From Larimichthys crocea (lineage: Eukaryota > Chordata > Actinopteri > Sciaenidae): a DNA stretch of 64,000 bases. The stretch lies in the NCBI RefSeq assembly GCF_000972845.2, contig NC_040025.1, forward strand, positions 17,796,126-17,860,125, given 5' to 3'. How positions within the stretch are numbered: the stretch's first letter is position 1; each line of letters opens with the position of its first letter. Shown here one piece after another: positions 36,379 through 49,015 of the stretch. Made by a program: the position numbers and the translations under genes. The notes under the pieces are model-generated. The model searched no databases, had not been told where the DNA came from, and was given only the letters and a program-made list of their open reading frames with translations.

Positions 36379-38421
36379 CAGAGAGAGGGGGGGGAGGGAG
36401 AGGAGAAAAAAAGCCAGTGAGCTAGCAGCAGAACAGCAATCCTGCAGTGTCCTGCAGCAGCTGAGTTCCTGCAGTGCTGGCCTCTAATAGCGCGCGCACA
36501 CACACACAGACGCGCATGCATGCACACACACACACACACTCAGGGATGCACATCGAGACTATCATTCTCCGTCTCAGACACAGACAGTCAGTCATGTGAC
36601 ACAGTGGTGGTAAATGTGAATGAGGGCAGGCCGTCTTACTCTGGACCGGACTGAGCTGAGTTAAGAGACACACACACACACACACATACACACACATATA
36701 TACACACACATACTGCTCATAGAGCTCCACAGGGACGCAATGGTGAGATTAGCTGGTTTGCCCCCCCTCCCCTCCCACCCCTCCATGGTGCATTGTCCCG
36801 TTCCAGCACTCGAGTCCCGATGATGTAATCAATGCAGCAAGCTTTGAACTTGCTGGGCTAGGGGTTCCTTCCTCCCCCCCCCACCGCAACCACCCTCCAC
36901 CCCCCTCCTTAACACAGATGCAAGTGTGAGGCCTCAGCTGCAGTCTGTGTCCGAGGTAGGGTAGATGACTAAATGACAGTTTTAAGTGATGATTTAGCTA
37001 TTAAAGTGAACAGAATAATTTCCTGTGAGCGTTCTAGCTTGAATGATTGTCCATATTGCGCTCTTGTGCAAACAGATAGTTTCATGCTTCCATAAATTAA
37101 GAAGCAAGCTCAGTTGGTGAAACCACTGCTGGCACTTTGTCAAAACACTGCTGTGCAGTGCAGTGCCGCATCACCACTTCTAATAAATTAAAGCAACTAT
37201 CTGCAGGCGAGTACGCCTCTGCTGCTCTTCTACAAAGTTGCTTTCTAGTTGCTTTCAGACAAACCTCCAAGCAGAGCTGGGAGCGCTTTGGGTTCCTTCT
37301 GGGCATAGCATCATAGTGACTTTGCTCTTTCATTGATAAGGTCATCAGTCAGTTGACGGGCTGCAGTGGAGAGCATGTAGAGTACGGTGCTTCAGAGATG
37401 CTCAGGAAGCCAGATTGAAACCATACTGGAGAAGGTGAGTTTTGCTGAGCTGGTTCCTGCCACTGCACCCAGAATCTGCCTAGTGATCAACTTCCACTAC
37501 AGCAGTGATGAACGGGCATCAGCCCTCCTCTAGTAATAATTAAAAGAAACCCAGCTAGCTTCAGAGTGGCTCTGCATAGTTAGCACTCATGGATGGTGAT
37601 GATTCTGCACATTTTGATAATGTGACTGATGTATTACATTTATATCTCGCCGATCTATCAGATAGACGATTCTTTCTCCGCTGCTTTAGATTCAGAGTTG
37701 ACATTGACGTAACACCAAAGATCCAGGAAAATATGAATATTTCACAAATGCTATAAATATTTTCACATGCATACCGTAAGCTTCTCAGTCTTATAATTCA
37801 AATTGATGGGGTTTGTCTGCAATTGATGTGACCTACTGTGGGTTACAGTGCACAACAATATGATGAATCAGCAGCTTACATTAGTATGCTGTGCTGGTGC
37901 CCGGTTACAGCATCTATAAACTATCCGTTCTGCTGTATTAAACATAAAAAACGACCTCTTATAAGAGTCTGAATGAACAGATATACTGTAGCTAAGATAT
38001 TATTTTGCCCGCATCCATTCAGGTTTTAGCGTTAGACAGACAGAAGACAGACTGAAAAGAAGTCACTGCATGACTGTGCTTTATGGTCTATGACATTAGA
38101 AAGATGAGCTGAGAAGTCAGTCCAATTTAAAAAATGCTCTCATCTCTCACACTTTTTCAGCCAGTTGCCGTTGTCAATAAATCAACCCTGCTTTTGTAAA
38201 GAAATCTACTTCACCATGTCACACAGAGACTCAATCTTTCAGACAGTGACTTTTTCATTTCTCAAAGTATTCAAAGTAAAAGCTGTGTATGCTAACCAAA
38301 TAAAGCAGGCTGAGTCATGCTGGGTTTTTTTCTGGGTTTCCCCCCTCTCTGATCCTCTGCTCCTCCCCCTCTGGTTTAGGAGCAGGCTCATACACCAGGT
38401 CCGGCTGTTGGTGGCGTGTTG

Positions 38422-38441
38422 GAACATGCCTTGACTTGTTG
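38422..38441 (+). promoter_or_regulatory. p53 response element candidate for mir-34a
   Basis: GAACATGCCT at 38422-38431 matches the p53 half-site RRRCWWGYYY at all ten positions. TGACTTGTTG at 38432-38441 follows with no spacer and matches eight of ten, with an intact CTTG core. The mammalian MIR34A promoter also has two adjacent half-sites of this kind. Position 4.3 kb upstream of the hairpin, on the same strand, supports the call. Confidence 0.6.
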
Positions 38442-41400
38442 TGTTGCCTGAGTGAAGCAGAGAGAGAGAGAGACATCCACAGAGACACAGCAAGAGAGAG
38501 AAGAGGCTTGTGGTCAACAGTTTGCCAGTGTGAAGTGACCCACACAATATGAGGGCCCTGCAGCACCCGTGGACAGACTCCTGCTGATCACACCGGACTG
38601 CACTCACTGGAGACGACCGTGGATGGAGGAGCTCCGCTGCTGCCTGTGGTGAGTGTCAAAACTGTGTGCGAATTAAAGCCTCTGACATATAATATTACAT
38701 CTGAGCACTCCTGTGAGCGTCTAGGTTAATTGTTATTGCAGAGAGGAGCACAACCCACCTCCACTTTGAATTAAAACTTTAGAAACACTGATTAGTGTGG
38801 GGAAATCAAAAGGTGCTAAAACGCGGCCTTCACATGTGCTTAATAAGGCCTGTAGATTGATTTCAGTATAAATGAGAAAATGTTCATCTGATGTGTGCAG
38901 CTCTAGGTATTATGAAAGCGTCCAAGCCGAGTCTTGATGCTAACATGATGCCATGGTAACTGTACAAAAGGTTATCAAATGCAAAGAGCGTTACACCCAA
39001 ATACACACTTACCAATCACACAGTGGCACAGTAACCTCCACACAGACAGAGCACCACCGGTGACCCTTTCACAAGTCTCCAGGGACTCGGGGATCATTGT
39101 CTGACCACAGTTTGATCCTCACAGAGAAGGACAGCTGTTTTTGTTATTGTTTTCTCCTCTGTTCAAAATGAAAGCCGGTTTCCATCAGGAGACTCAGCAG
39201 GTCGCCTCTCCTCCCTGAAAAGGCAGAGACCAAAGAGATGAAGAGTATCTGCTAAAATACAGCTATGATGGGAGATTAAAAAACAAAACAAGCCTCATTA
39301 TCATCAGTGTTTGAGTCCGGAAGTGTGTGAGTGTGATTAGATCACACGTACTGTACAGAGGCAAGCAGATAGACAGTAAGCTTGTTACCACGTTGTCACA
39401 CATTAGAGCTAAATGTTACTCATTACCTCGACAGTCAAAACTCAAATACATTTATCATCATATGATAACCATTTAGTGTCTTATGTGCTATGATCTGTGT
39501 ATTTTACTTTTGTGTGGTCAAGCCTGCAGATAGTTACTGGGGCAACTCTGTGTTCTGGTAACCAGGGGTAGTGTGCACTGTGGGTAAGACTCAAAACCAT
39601 TGAATTATTAACACAGTGCAGTTTGACATACAATACTGATAAGTGAACGCTGATGAAACCTTCACACCCCCTGGAAAAAGATCAAAAACTTACAGCAAAA
39701 GGTAGAAAATAAATGTCGTGATCAGGCTTTTATTACTTCTAATCATTTTCTATCAACTTCAAATGACTCCGGTGTTGATTTGAAATTGTTAATTTGAAAT
39801 TAAAAATAAATGTTAAAAAAAGCAAAACCAATATACATACTTATGTTATATAAGCTTTAGGAGAGGTTAAGCTCCAGCACCGTGCCATGCCATCATGTGT
39901 AGCATTGTTCAGAAACATGACTCTTTTGTAAATACTAGTGTCATTGTTGGCCGTAAGATGATTAGGTTTGTGGAAAGGGACTGGAGCAGGGAAGCATGAC
40001 TGTTTGAGCGTTGTTAGCTGAAATGAACAAGAAATGCACAGCGGAGAGGAGCGAGGAGGGGCGAGTGAGCGGGGCTGGTGATGTCTGGGTGTTCTTTAGC
40101 ATCCGGAGGGATCCAGGAAGCGTACATGGGTCAGGGGTTAGGGGTATCTCTGTGTTTTAGTGACGTAACGTGTTGCTGAGGATATTTTCTGCCTGTAGGT
40201 TGAACGTGTCACAGACATTCATTAAATACTAAGACTGTGCATTTTAACATATATAGAAAAATATACAGAAAAATATATAGAATACAGAAAATATACAAGA
40301 ATATAAAAGAATATATGCAAATGTTTAAGTGATGTAGAACCTCAATTGTTCAAGTTTTGACACTGGTGCCAATAAGAAAATAGCTAAAATTCGATACAAA
40401 ATTATTGGTTTGTATCAAAAATTTAAACTTACTTAAACTTTTCAGTAATGCGTCTGGTCGTTTTTAACATCTTATAACATTAATACTGTATATACAACTG
40501 ACTTTAGTATTATTAATGAATAAAAGTATGATTTCAATCTGGGAAAATATGAATTATCTCATTAATGAACAGCGTAAATATTTATTTAAGAATATTTGGT
40601 ACAATCTGAAGTAAACAAGGCACATCATCTTTTATTAAGTATTTAGCAGCTGTCAAATATAAGTTTAATATCCAGTTTATAGAACTTTTATCATGTTGAG
40701 CTGACAAAAAATGTATCTTTATTGATAGTTGATTAATCGATATGTGATTTTTTTTTTTATTTCCATTGTAATTTAATTGACAAACTGAATATCTTGTTAG
40801 TGTTTAGAGATAATCGGACAAAACAAGACATCTGAAGACACAAATAATTTAATGATCTATTGATTAACTGAGAAAATAGTTGGCAGATTAACCGTTCATG
40901 AATCGTGAATTGCAGCCATGCTGTTTTATCTGAGTATGTCTGTAGCTCTCAATCACATTTGCACCACTATCTCCCTCTCCTGATGATGAATATTCCCTCT
41001 TTTTTGACACAAGTAATCTGTTACAAGTATTTCTGTATTAATATCTATATTTTAAGCATATACCTATGTCACTGCAGTACATATAAATATCTAAATGTAC
41101 TTCTAGGTCCCCATATTCACCCACACCTCACACCTATATTTATAAACACGTTTCCCACAACTTTTTGTTTTGTTTGGCCAGAAATACAGAAATAGGAAGA
41201 CACAATTCTGTCAGTAAGGCTGAACCCAGCCTGAGGCTGGTCAGATTTTAGAGTCGAGGCTTGTTGTTGTTACTGCTGCTGCCTGCTGTGTGATGCAGTG
41301 AGGCAGCCATTCATTCATTTAGCAAGTAGGGTGTTGTTTTCACTGGCATTCCTCAATCCTGTATTAGGGATTACATCAAGCTCTGAGCAGGAAGGAATTC

Positions 41401-42683
41401 CTGTCATCATGTGGTCAGTGAAGGCAGCGTCTGGCTGGCCACAAAGACACACGGATGCAGTTGTTTGGCCGCTGAACACGAGGTGTTCCTGTGTTTGTCA
41501 GTGGACATCAGTGAGTGTAAGACAGGGGCGGACAAATAAATATTTAGTGTTTAAATCAGCAGGGCATGTTGTGTCAGAACTTTAGATCAGAGCGTCATGT
41601 TTTTCTTATAAATATGTCATTCTTTCTTTGAAACCAGATAAGGTCAAAATGCTCTGAACCACCAATCAAGCGAGGAATTTCCAGTTATACAACTAAAAAT
41701 GCGTCATAAAAGACACAAAAAGCAGAAAGGGGAGCTACAAATAGCCTTACTGCGGATCTCAGCGGTGGAGATACATCAGATAGAGGACGTTCATTCATCT
41801 GTACTTTTTCCAAACATCCCTCCGGACACCTCTCTATCTCCTTCATAATTCTCCGCACCTTCATTTGCTGCAGATCGCTCGCTAGTATCCATGTTGTCCT
41901 GTCAGCAAATCAGAGTCCACAGGGAGAGGACAGTATGGAATGGTCAGCCGACCCAAAAATAGCACTGCAGCGAGCAAGCGCAACTGATAGCGAAGGGGTT
42001 TTAGTTGTTGTCCCTTAAGTACATAACCACACGGACCCTTCGCATGATATGGTACTCATGTGAACACGTCAGCCACACGTAGACATACACATGCACACAA
42101 ATAGATTAGTGCTAAATCAAACTGAGCTTTTTGTTGCAAAATCATGAGTCACTGCAAAGTCTATTCTTAGTTTGGGGGTGTTTGTGTTTGCCCAAGTTGT
42201 GTGTACTTGAAGTGGTGCTGCACAAAAGGCTAGAAGAGTATCAAGAGTATGTTCGGGAACAAGGTTTGGGTCACTTTGGGCAGCAGAGCGGAGACTCATC
42301 AATGTACCGCAGTGAAATAAAGCTGAGTTGGCAGGCGAGAGCACCTCTTTAAATCTTTTAAATTTAAGAATTCTAAAAAAAGAATCCAACCATCATATAT
42401 ATTAAAATTTATCAGTCAAACTATTTTTATTCCATGAATCAAATGCTATTCAATAATTATTCCTACTCTTCTTCCAGAGCTTCCTGCTGTTGGCATAGGA
42501 CCACGCCACCCCCAGGGGGCTTATAGTGTGAGGCCGCTGCCTTCCAACAACCACCACCACGAAGCTGGGCATGAAAAGTGTGAGCGTCCGCATTGCCAGA
42601 CTCACAGGTGGAAGTGCCACGGCAGAGACCAGTTTGGTTCCTGCTGGAGAGGAGAGGCAGGCGGAGCGACGCACGGTCAGACG

Positions 42684-42793
42684 TGGCTCCTGTGGGTGTT
42701 TCTCTGGCAGTGTCTTAGCTGGTTGTTGTGAGGAGTGAGAACGAAGCAATCAGCAAGTATACTGCCGCAGAAATTCTTCGCAATATGAGGCCC
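42684..42793 (+). ncRNA. mir34a: microRNA mir-34a precursor
   Basis: The 22-base 5p product at 42705-42726 begins TGGCAGTGTCTTAG and carries the miR-34 seed GGCAGTG; it matches human miR-34a-5p over its full length. The 3p product at 42747-42768 begins CAATCAGCAAGTATACTGCC. The loop contains TGTGAGGAGTGAGAACGAAG, close to the human loop. Flanking arms (TGGCTCCTG and TGAGGCCC) extend the stem. miR-34a is a p53-induced repressor of cell-cycle and survival mRNAs. Its place between gpr157 and spsb1 is the same as in human, which rules out mir-34b and mir-34c. No base change is seen in the seed. Confidence 0.97.
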
Positions 42794-42799
42794 TGGGAT

Positions 42800-45397
42800 C
42801 ACAGCCGACACAGGGAGAAAAGCGTGCATCAGCATTGTAGCAAACATGGATCCTGCTGCTACTGTAAGTTTTTACATATGTGTGCTGACACGGTAGAAAT
42901 TAACGAGAGCTAAGGACCTGATACATAATTAACTGAAGACAGATCAACTGAGAGCATGACCTTTCTGTTAACAGCCTCTACAATACTTACAATGGATCGA
43001 AGAAACACACTTCCACACTCTGTTATACCTTTATGATCCTCTGCTGCCATCTTGTGACAGAAAGCAAACTCCCAGCATGCTTTTGTCCATCACACACTGC
43101 AGCATTTTGTAAAACCTACATCGTCTCAAACCCCCTTCATTCAGAAAATACAGCTCAACACATGAGATTCTTTATTTTTCAGTCGCAAACGCATGCTGTT
43201 TTTTTTTCTCCAAATTAAATTTTGCTTCATGAGTTATAGGCACTTTTATCTGGATGCTAACAGATTAATAATTAATATGGTTTATTCCTAATTTATCAGT
43301 TGCAGCTTAATCATTTCTCGATGTCATAAATTATAACTGTAAAAAAGAGGATAAATAAAAGTTACATAAAGACCAATTTATTCATTTGCCTTGTTTGTTT
43401 TCACAGTACACATGTATTTTGTAATTGTGAAAAACTTGTGTTGTATAAACCACTTTGCATATATGCAAAAGCGCTTAAAGATGCTTGAGAAAATGATGTT
43501 GCCAAGCGCACAACAGAAAACCTAATGAGTGCAGATGAGGCAGAACGGCCTGGATGCCAGGTGCACACTAATTTAGGCTTCCACAGACACACACGGTTAA
43601 ACACAGACAGAGATTAATGTATAGTGTGCTGACTTAAGATTGAAAAAAAAAATGTTTTGTCTACAAAATCTGTCGGTTGATTTAATGTTAACACTGGACA
43701 ATTTTGTGTGTTGTAAAACTGATAGTTGGTGGTGTGACTGTGATGATAATGCAGATTTGTTTGCTGCAGAGCGCAGGACAAAAAAAAAAAAAAAAGACAA
43801 CGTACCACTGCATTGCTGCAAACACAAAGAAAGGAATGCAGTTTTTGTGGGCTGCAGCAATGCAGAAGCATTCAAATCCCGCTCTCACACAAGGTTACTG
43901 CTTTACAGCTTTAAATCTTAACACACTTTGGAAAACCACAATTATAAGGTCACAAAAGAATTAACAGCTGCTCGACACAAAGCCCCGCGATGCTCATTAC
44001 TCAAAAATGTCATAAATACTTTATTATGGGGGGGGGAGTGTGAGCCCAAGGAACGGTTTGATAACAAGGAAATGTACTTTAAGAGGTGACCACAACCAGC
44101 AGCACATTTTAATTAAATTTGTATTATAATTAAATTAGAAAATCTTGGGACAGCCCCGTTCACTGAGGTGACAGTCTCAGATTTTCCTACAATGCAAAGC
44201 TTACATTTGTTTAATTAATAATGCATTAATGTGCTTCACCTGTGTCGTTATTGTTGTTCCAACTGTTTTAAATCTGATGATTTAGTTAGGATGTTCTGCA
44301 GAATACCTTAATATTCATATTACAGTAATAAGCGCTGAAATGATTATTAAACGAATTGATCGTTCAATTGGCAAACTGATCGTCAACAATTTTGATACTC
44401 AGTTAATAATTCCAATCATTTACCGGACAAACGCAACAATCACAGTTGCCACTTTTTCTGTTTTATATAACTGTAATTTTTTTTTATTTGCAGCACTGGT
44501 TGGACAAAACCAGCAGTGTTAGGACATCACTTTGGGTTCTCATAAATTGTGATTAGCATTTTTCAATTTTCATGGCGTTTTATTGAGCATGCAATTCATC
44601 CACTTAACCCCAAAAATAATTATTAACATTTTTGTCATGGAAATATTCAGTGCAAAGGATATTTTAAGGGGATGACTACTGGTGCTTTCAGGAGAACAGA
44701 CTACGGGAATTGCCTTGTTTTTAATGACAAAAGATCTGGCTACTGAGACTTTACAGAACAAAATAACATCACCTTATTCCACTGGCTTCCGATTGTCTTT
44801 CTAAATTATTTTGAAATACTGATACATTCAAGCCTTGTAAAAAGTGTTGCTGTCTTGGGTTTTATTTCCTTTCCTGATTATTAAATTGCATTTCATAAAG
44901 CACTTTTACAGGAGCTTTAATATGGAGTGGGAGAGTTGTCATAAAAGTTTATGATGACTTTTTTCAATTTACACGTGTAAGTAAAATAATAGGTAAATAA
45001 AATCAAATATAATATTCTGACTACTTCTTTATATGGAAAGATTAGAGGTTGTCATCTGTTCTCATGGCACAAACTTGTCATAGCTTTGCAAGGATCACCA
45101 TCAGAGACAAAAATAGATGACACGAGTCTGCCTATTACCAGCTGACTGACTTCTGCTTTTAGTTCCGGTTGGTGCACCAGCGGGGAAGGAGGTGTTAAAC
45201 ACGGAGGAAAAGTTTGTTTGGTTCACTTATAAGCGATGGACGAAGTGTGTTTAGTTCATATGGTGGAGAGACTTTGGTAATATCCTAAATGTGGACTAAT
45301 ATGAGAGACTAGTGTGCTCTTTGGAGGAGTGTTTACAAACCTGGCTGCACACTCGTCCATGAGATAATCGCAGCTCACATCTAATCAGCAGCGAACG
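42800..45397. other. Spacer between mir34a and gpr157
   Basis: Mostly AT-rich with no coding signal. An AATAAA at about 43353 could end the mir-34a host transcript. An A-run lies at 43780-43795 and a G-run at about 44029-44036. The last 200 bases before 45398 are likely 5' UTR and promoter of gpr157, without a clear TATA box. Confidence 0.5.
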
Positions 45398-47626
45398 ATG
45401 GCAAATGGGAATCAGACAGTTGTGTACGTGTCTGAGCAGGTGGTCGTGTTGTTTACATGTGCGCTGTCGTTTCTGGGCTCTTCTCTCATCATCCTCACCT
45501 TCATTATTTGGTCTGATTTGAGGACTACTCCGAGGAAGCTCCTGGTTTACCTCTCGGTGTCTGACTGGCTGTCCGCCGTCTCTTACGCCTTCGGAGTGTG
45601 GAAAGTTTTCCGCACCGACTCGGTGGACTGCGTCGTTCAGGGGGCGATATCCACTTTCGCGAACACCAGCTCCTTTTTCTGGACTGTGGCCATTGCTGTT
45701 TACCTGTACGTTTTTATCGTGAGGTCCAACCAAAGAGTGGCTGACAGCCTGGTGTTGTTTTTCCACGTAGTCAGGTAAGTGTGTGGCTTCGTTGTTAACT
45801 TTAACATTTCAGTGTTTTCTGAGCTAGTGACTGAACAAACACAAGTTTGTGTAGCTGCAGCGGGATGCCGCCGAACTGAAGCATCCTGGGATATTTAGCA
45901 GCTGACGACGGTTGAACAAAAAAACAGAAGCTAAGTGCGCAACTGTATGCTTCCTTAAAGTGGAAAACAGAGCGCGGGAACAGGTTTCTGCTTACTTTAT
46001 GTGTCGCACTGGTGTAGTTTGCTCAGTAAAAGATAAATAAAAACTGATTTTTTAAGCCTTTAAAGTTAGCCTCACTTAGCTACTCCTGACTCTCGCAGCG
46101 CCAAGAGCTACGTTTCCATGGCAACACTGTGTTCACGGAGACGTTCCGGTCAGTCCGCAGCGGAGTTAACGTACCGAGTGCTCAGTGATTTTAAGAAAAT
46201 AACTATATTTCATGTTTAATTCAATCACTATTGGACATGCGTATTTGTTCATAAAACACACATGAACTAGCTATATGGTAGGTTAATCTTAACCTGTGTT
46301 TTAATGGGCTAGTTTTGTTTATTTAGACTCCATCTCCTAGCGGGTCAACTGACGTTACCATAACAACATGACTCTCCATCCCAGTGGATGGAGTTTATCT
46401 GCCATGGCGATACGGAAAGATATTTAAATAGTGTTTTCACAAATATGGAAGCTGTTGTGGCGCCAGTAAAATGTAAATAAAACTACACTCGCTTCAGTTT
46501 AATCTCTTATGTCCTCATAAAATGGTATAAACCAGTTTTTTAACCAGGCAAGTTCATTTGTGCAATGCAAATGCAAAATGCTATAAGACAACACAGTGCA
46601 ATATAAAAAGAGAGCGGTGCTTAAAAGGGGTAAAATAACATATTAAACATTAAACAACATAAAACAGAATAAACATGAGAAAAAAAACGCAATCACAGTA
46701 CGATATGGATGGGTCCCAAGTTTTTATTTAATAAAATTAGGTGACAAAAGTTGTAGGGCACCAGAGTGGGAGCATACTTCAAGTGTTCTGCAGATATACG
46801 GAGCATAGAAACTGAACAATGCTTCCCTATGTTGTTCTGTGATAATATACCTTTTCTTTCTGTTGAAGAGTGAGCAACACTTAGAAATCTTCTGCAATTG
46901 TGTCTCTCATTTAGTGCAGCTGATGAAATTAGATGACATGGATTGATATCAACTGCGAAACAGTTAGAGGAGTGAATTTCTGTTTGCCTTATAGACTGGT
47001 TTATGGATATTGCTGTCACTTGGTGCAAATGTAGACATGAAAATTCATCATCATCATTAGTACCTGTTTTTCATATTTAAGTAAAAGCTACTCTGTGTTC
47101 AAATGCAACTTCTGGATAAGTATAAATAAAAGAACATCAAAATCAACTTGCTCCAATTATCACAAAGGTACAGAAATGCTTTTATTGTTGCCAAAATGAA
47201 GGCATATTTAATTATTTTAAGCAAAATTATCACCCAATACTGAGGAGCTGATGATTACATCATGCATACACCTTACACTACACTATAGGAAGGGGTTTTT
47301 TAGAATAAAAACTTTGTGAAACAAGCATTTAAAATCTATTTGAAGGTTGTTAAGAGGTTTAGCAGACCACCTGTTTCATCATAAGCTAAACCCTGACTTT
47401 GAGTTCTCAGAATGCTTTATCCTTTGTTGTTGTTTTGCACGTTAATGAGCTGTCCATATTGATTGTGAAGATGTAAGGGAGTAGATTGGCTGCGCCGTAA
47501 AATTGATCTATTTATAGACACAAGAACATTTTTACCCCTCGGTACGCTGGATCTGTGGCTGTTTTTGTGAATTCTCAAATGCTCTATTGAACTGAAGATC
47601 ACACAACAGGGCCTTTCATCAAGGCT

Positions 47627-47684
<58 letters not shown>

Positions 47685-48948
47685 CAAGGCCCTAAGAATT
47701 GCAGAATTTGTAATGATCAGCCATATATGGCCATGAAAACATAGTATTCTTTTAAAGTGATGGTTTTAGAGAAGTGTAATGCTTTGAAACATTTTGTTCT
47801 CTAAATGCTGAAATCGTTTTATGGTATTATGATGTGCAGAGCTAAAGCAACACAACTGGTATGCATCTGTACTCCGAACTATGTTACACGAACAAGCGTT
47901 AAGCACAAGATAATCTATCACATGGTGTCACATGTTTTTACAGTATTTGTGTGTGTTTAACCCACCAAGCATTTATGTGCAAACTTTGTGGAGATGTTAG
48001 ATATGTAGATAGGAAGTTCACATTTTGAGGAAGTAATGTTTAATCCTCTAAACCCTTTGTTCTATGCTCTAGCTGGGGCATTCCATTGGCCATCACTGTT
48101 GCAGCCGTGTCCCTGAACAAGATTGGCTACGATGCATCAGAGGTGTCGGTGGGCTGGTGCTGGGTCAGGATACACGCATCTGACCGGGTCCTGTGGATGC
48201 TGCTGACTGGAAAGATCTGGGAGTTCTTAGCTTACCTCACCCTCCCTGTCCTCTACATTCTGATCAAGAGGCACATCCACATAGCGGTGAGAACAAAGCA
48301 GGTTTTTACCAGCTACGTGCCAACTCTTATTACACCACAAACCACTCACAATTGCAATGACAGTGGAGTTGTGTATTTTACGAAGTTTATCTCCAACAAC
48401 ATTTTAAAAAATACACTAAGCAGCTTAATTAGGTACACTTGTACAGTCCAATGTGATCAAATACAACAACTCTGCCATAGATGTAACTTTTATAAAGCAT
48501 ATAATGTTTTGGTTTTTCTTGACACCATTGGAGAGGTATTAATTTAACTATTATGTTTATTATAAAGGTTGTAGTTTGCAGTTGTAGTGTTAAACTGGGC
48601 TGCATTATATTTAGAGGTGTTTCTAATATTTTGGCCACCCCATTTACATGCATGAGAGGGCCAAAAAACACCCACTAAGACCTCAATAATAAACATTAAT
48701 TAGAATCAATACCTCTCTGACAGTGTCAACAAAAACTGAAACATTATGAGCTACATAAAAGTCTAATTTATGGCAGAGTTGTTGTATGGGATCATATTAG
48801 ATTGTACAAGTGTACCTAATGAAGTGGCCAGTTGGTGTATATTCAATACATAAATATTTTATAACACAATCCAAACGAGAAAACTCTCAGAGAGTCCATA
48901 CTACACCTCAGCCACAGCTGCACAACCCAAAACAATAACAACAACTTA

Positions 48949-49015
<67 letters not shown>

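Larger units (their letters stand above)
31470..38300. other. Intergenic or noncoding-exon region, no protein gene recognised
   Basis: Long stretches are strongly purine- or pyrimidine-biased, especially 34.1-36.9 kb. Microsatellites and poly-A runs are frequent. Good plus-strand splice donors follow possible noncoding exons near 34613 (GTAGGTATAC), 36739 (ATGGTGAGAT) and 37437 (GAAGGTGAGT). No conserved protein segment was found. It may hold promoters or early exons of the mir-34a host transcript, or far 5' exons of spsb1. Confidence 0.4.
38400..42793 (+). ncRNA. Candidate mir-34a host transcript (exon 1, intron, exon 2)
   Basis: A plausible first exon ends at 38648 with CTGCCTGTG followed by a strong GTGAGTG donor. 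It includes a p53-type site near its start. A good acceptor (CTACTCTTCTTCCAG) ends at 42477, and exon 2 from 42478 would contain the mir-34a hairpin at 42684-42793. In mammals MIR34A is likewise processed from the second exon of a p53-induced noncoding transcript. The intron would be 3829 bases. The exon 1 start and the 3' end are unknown. Splicing is inferred from signals only. Confidence 0.5.

Noticed and set aside
42528..42731. Open frame of 67 codons overlapping the mir-34a hairpin
   Set aside because: The sequence is constrained by the microRNA, the frame has no family resemblance and it ends inside the hairpin.
45296..45766. Long minus-strand frame opposite gpr157 exon 1
   Set aside because: It is the antisense shadow of a GC-biased real exon; the plus strand encodes a recognisable receptor.
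47629..49012. Regular repeats considered as a CRISPR-like array
   Set aside because: They are dinucleotide microsatellites in a vertebrate genome, with no repeat-spacer pattern.
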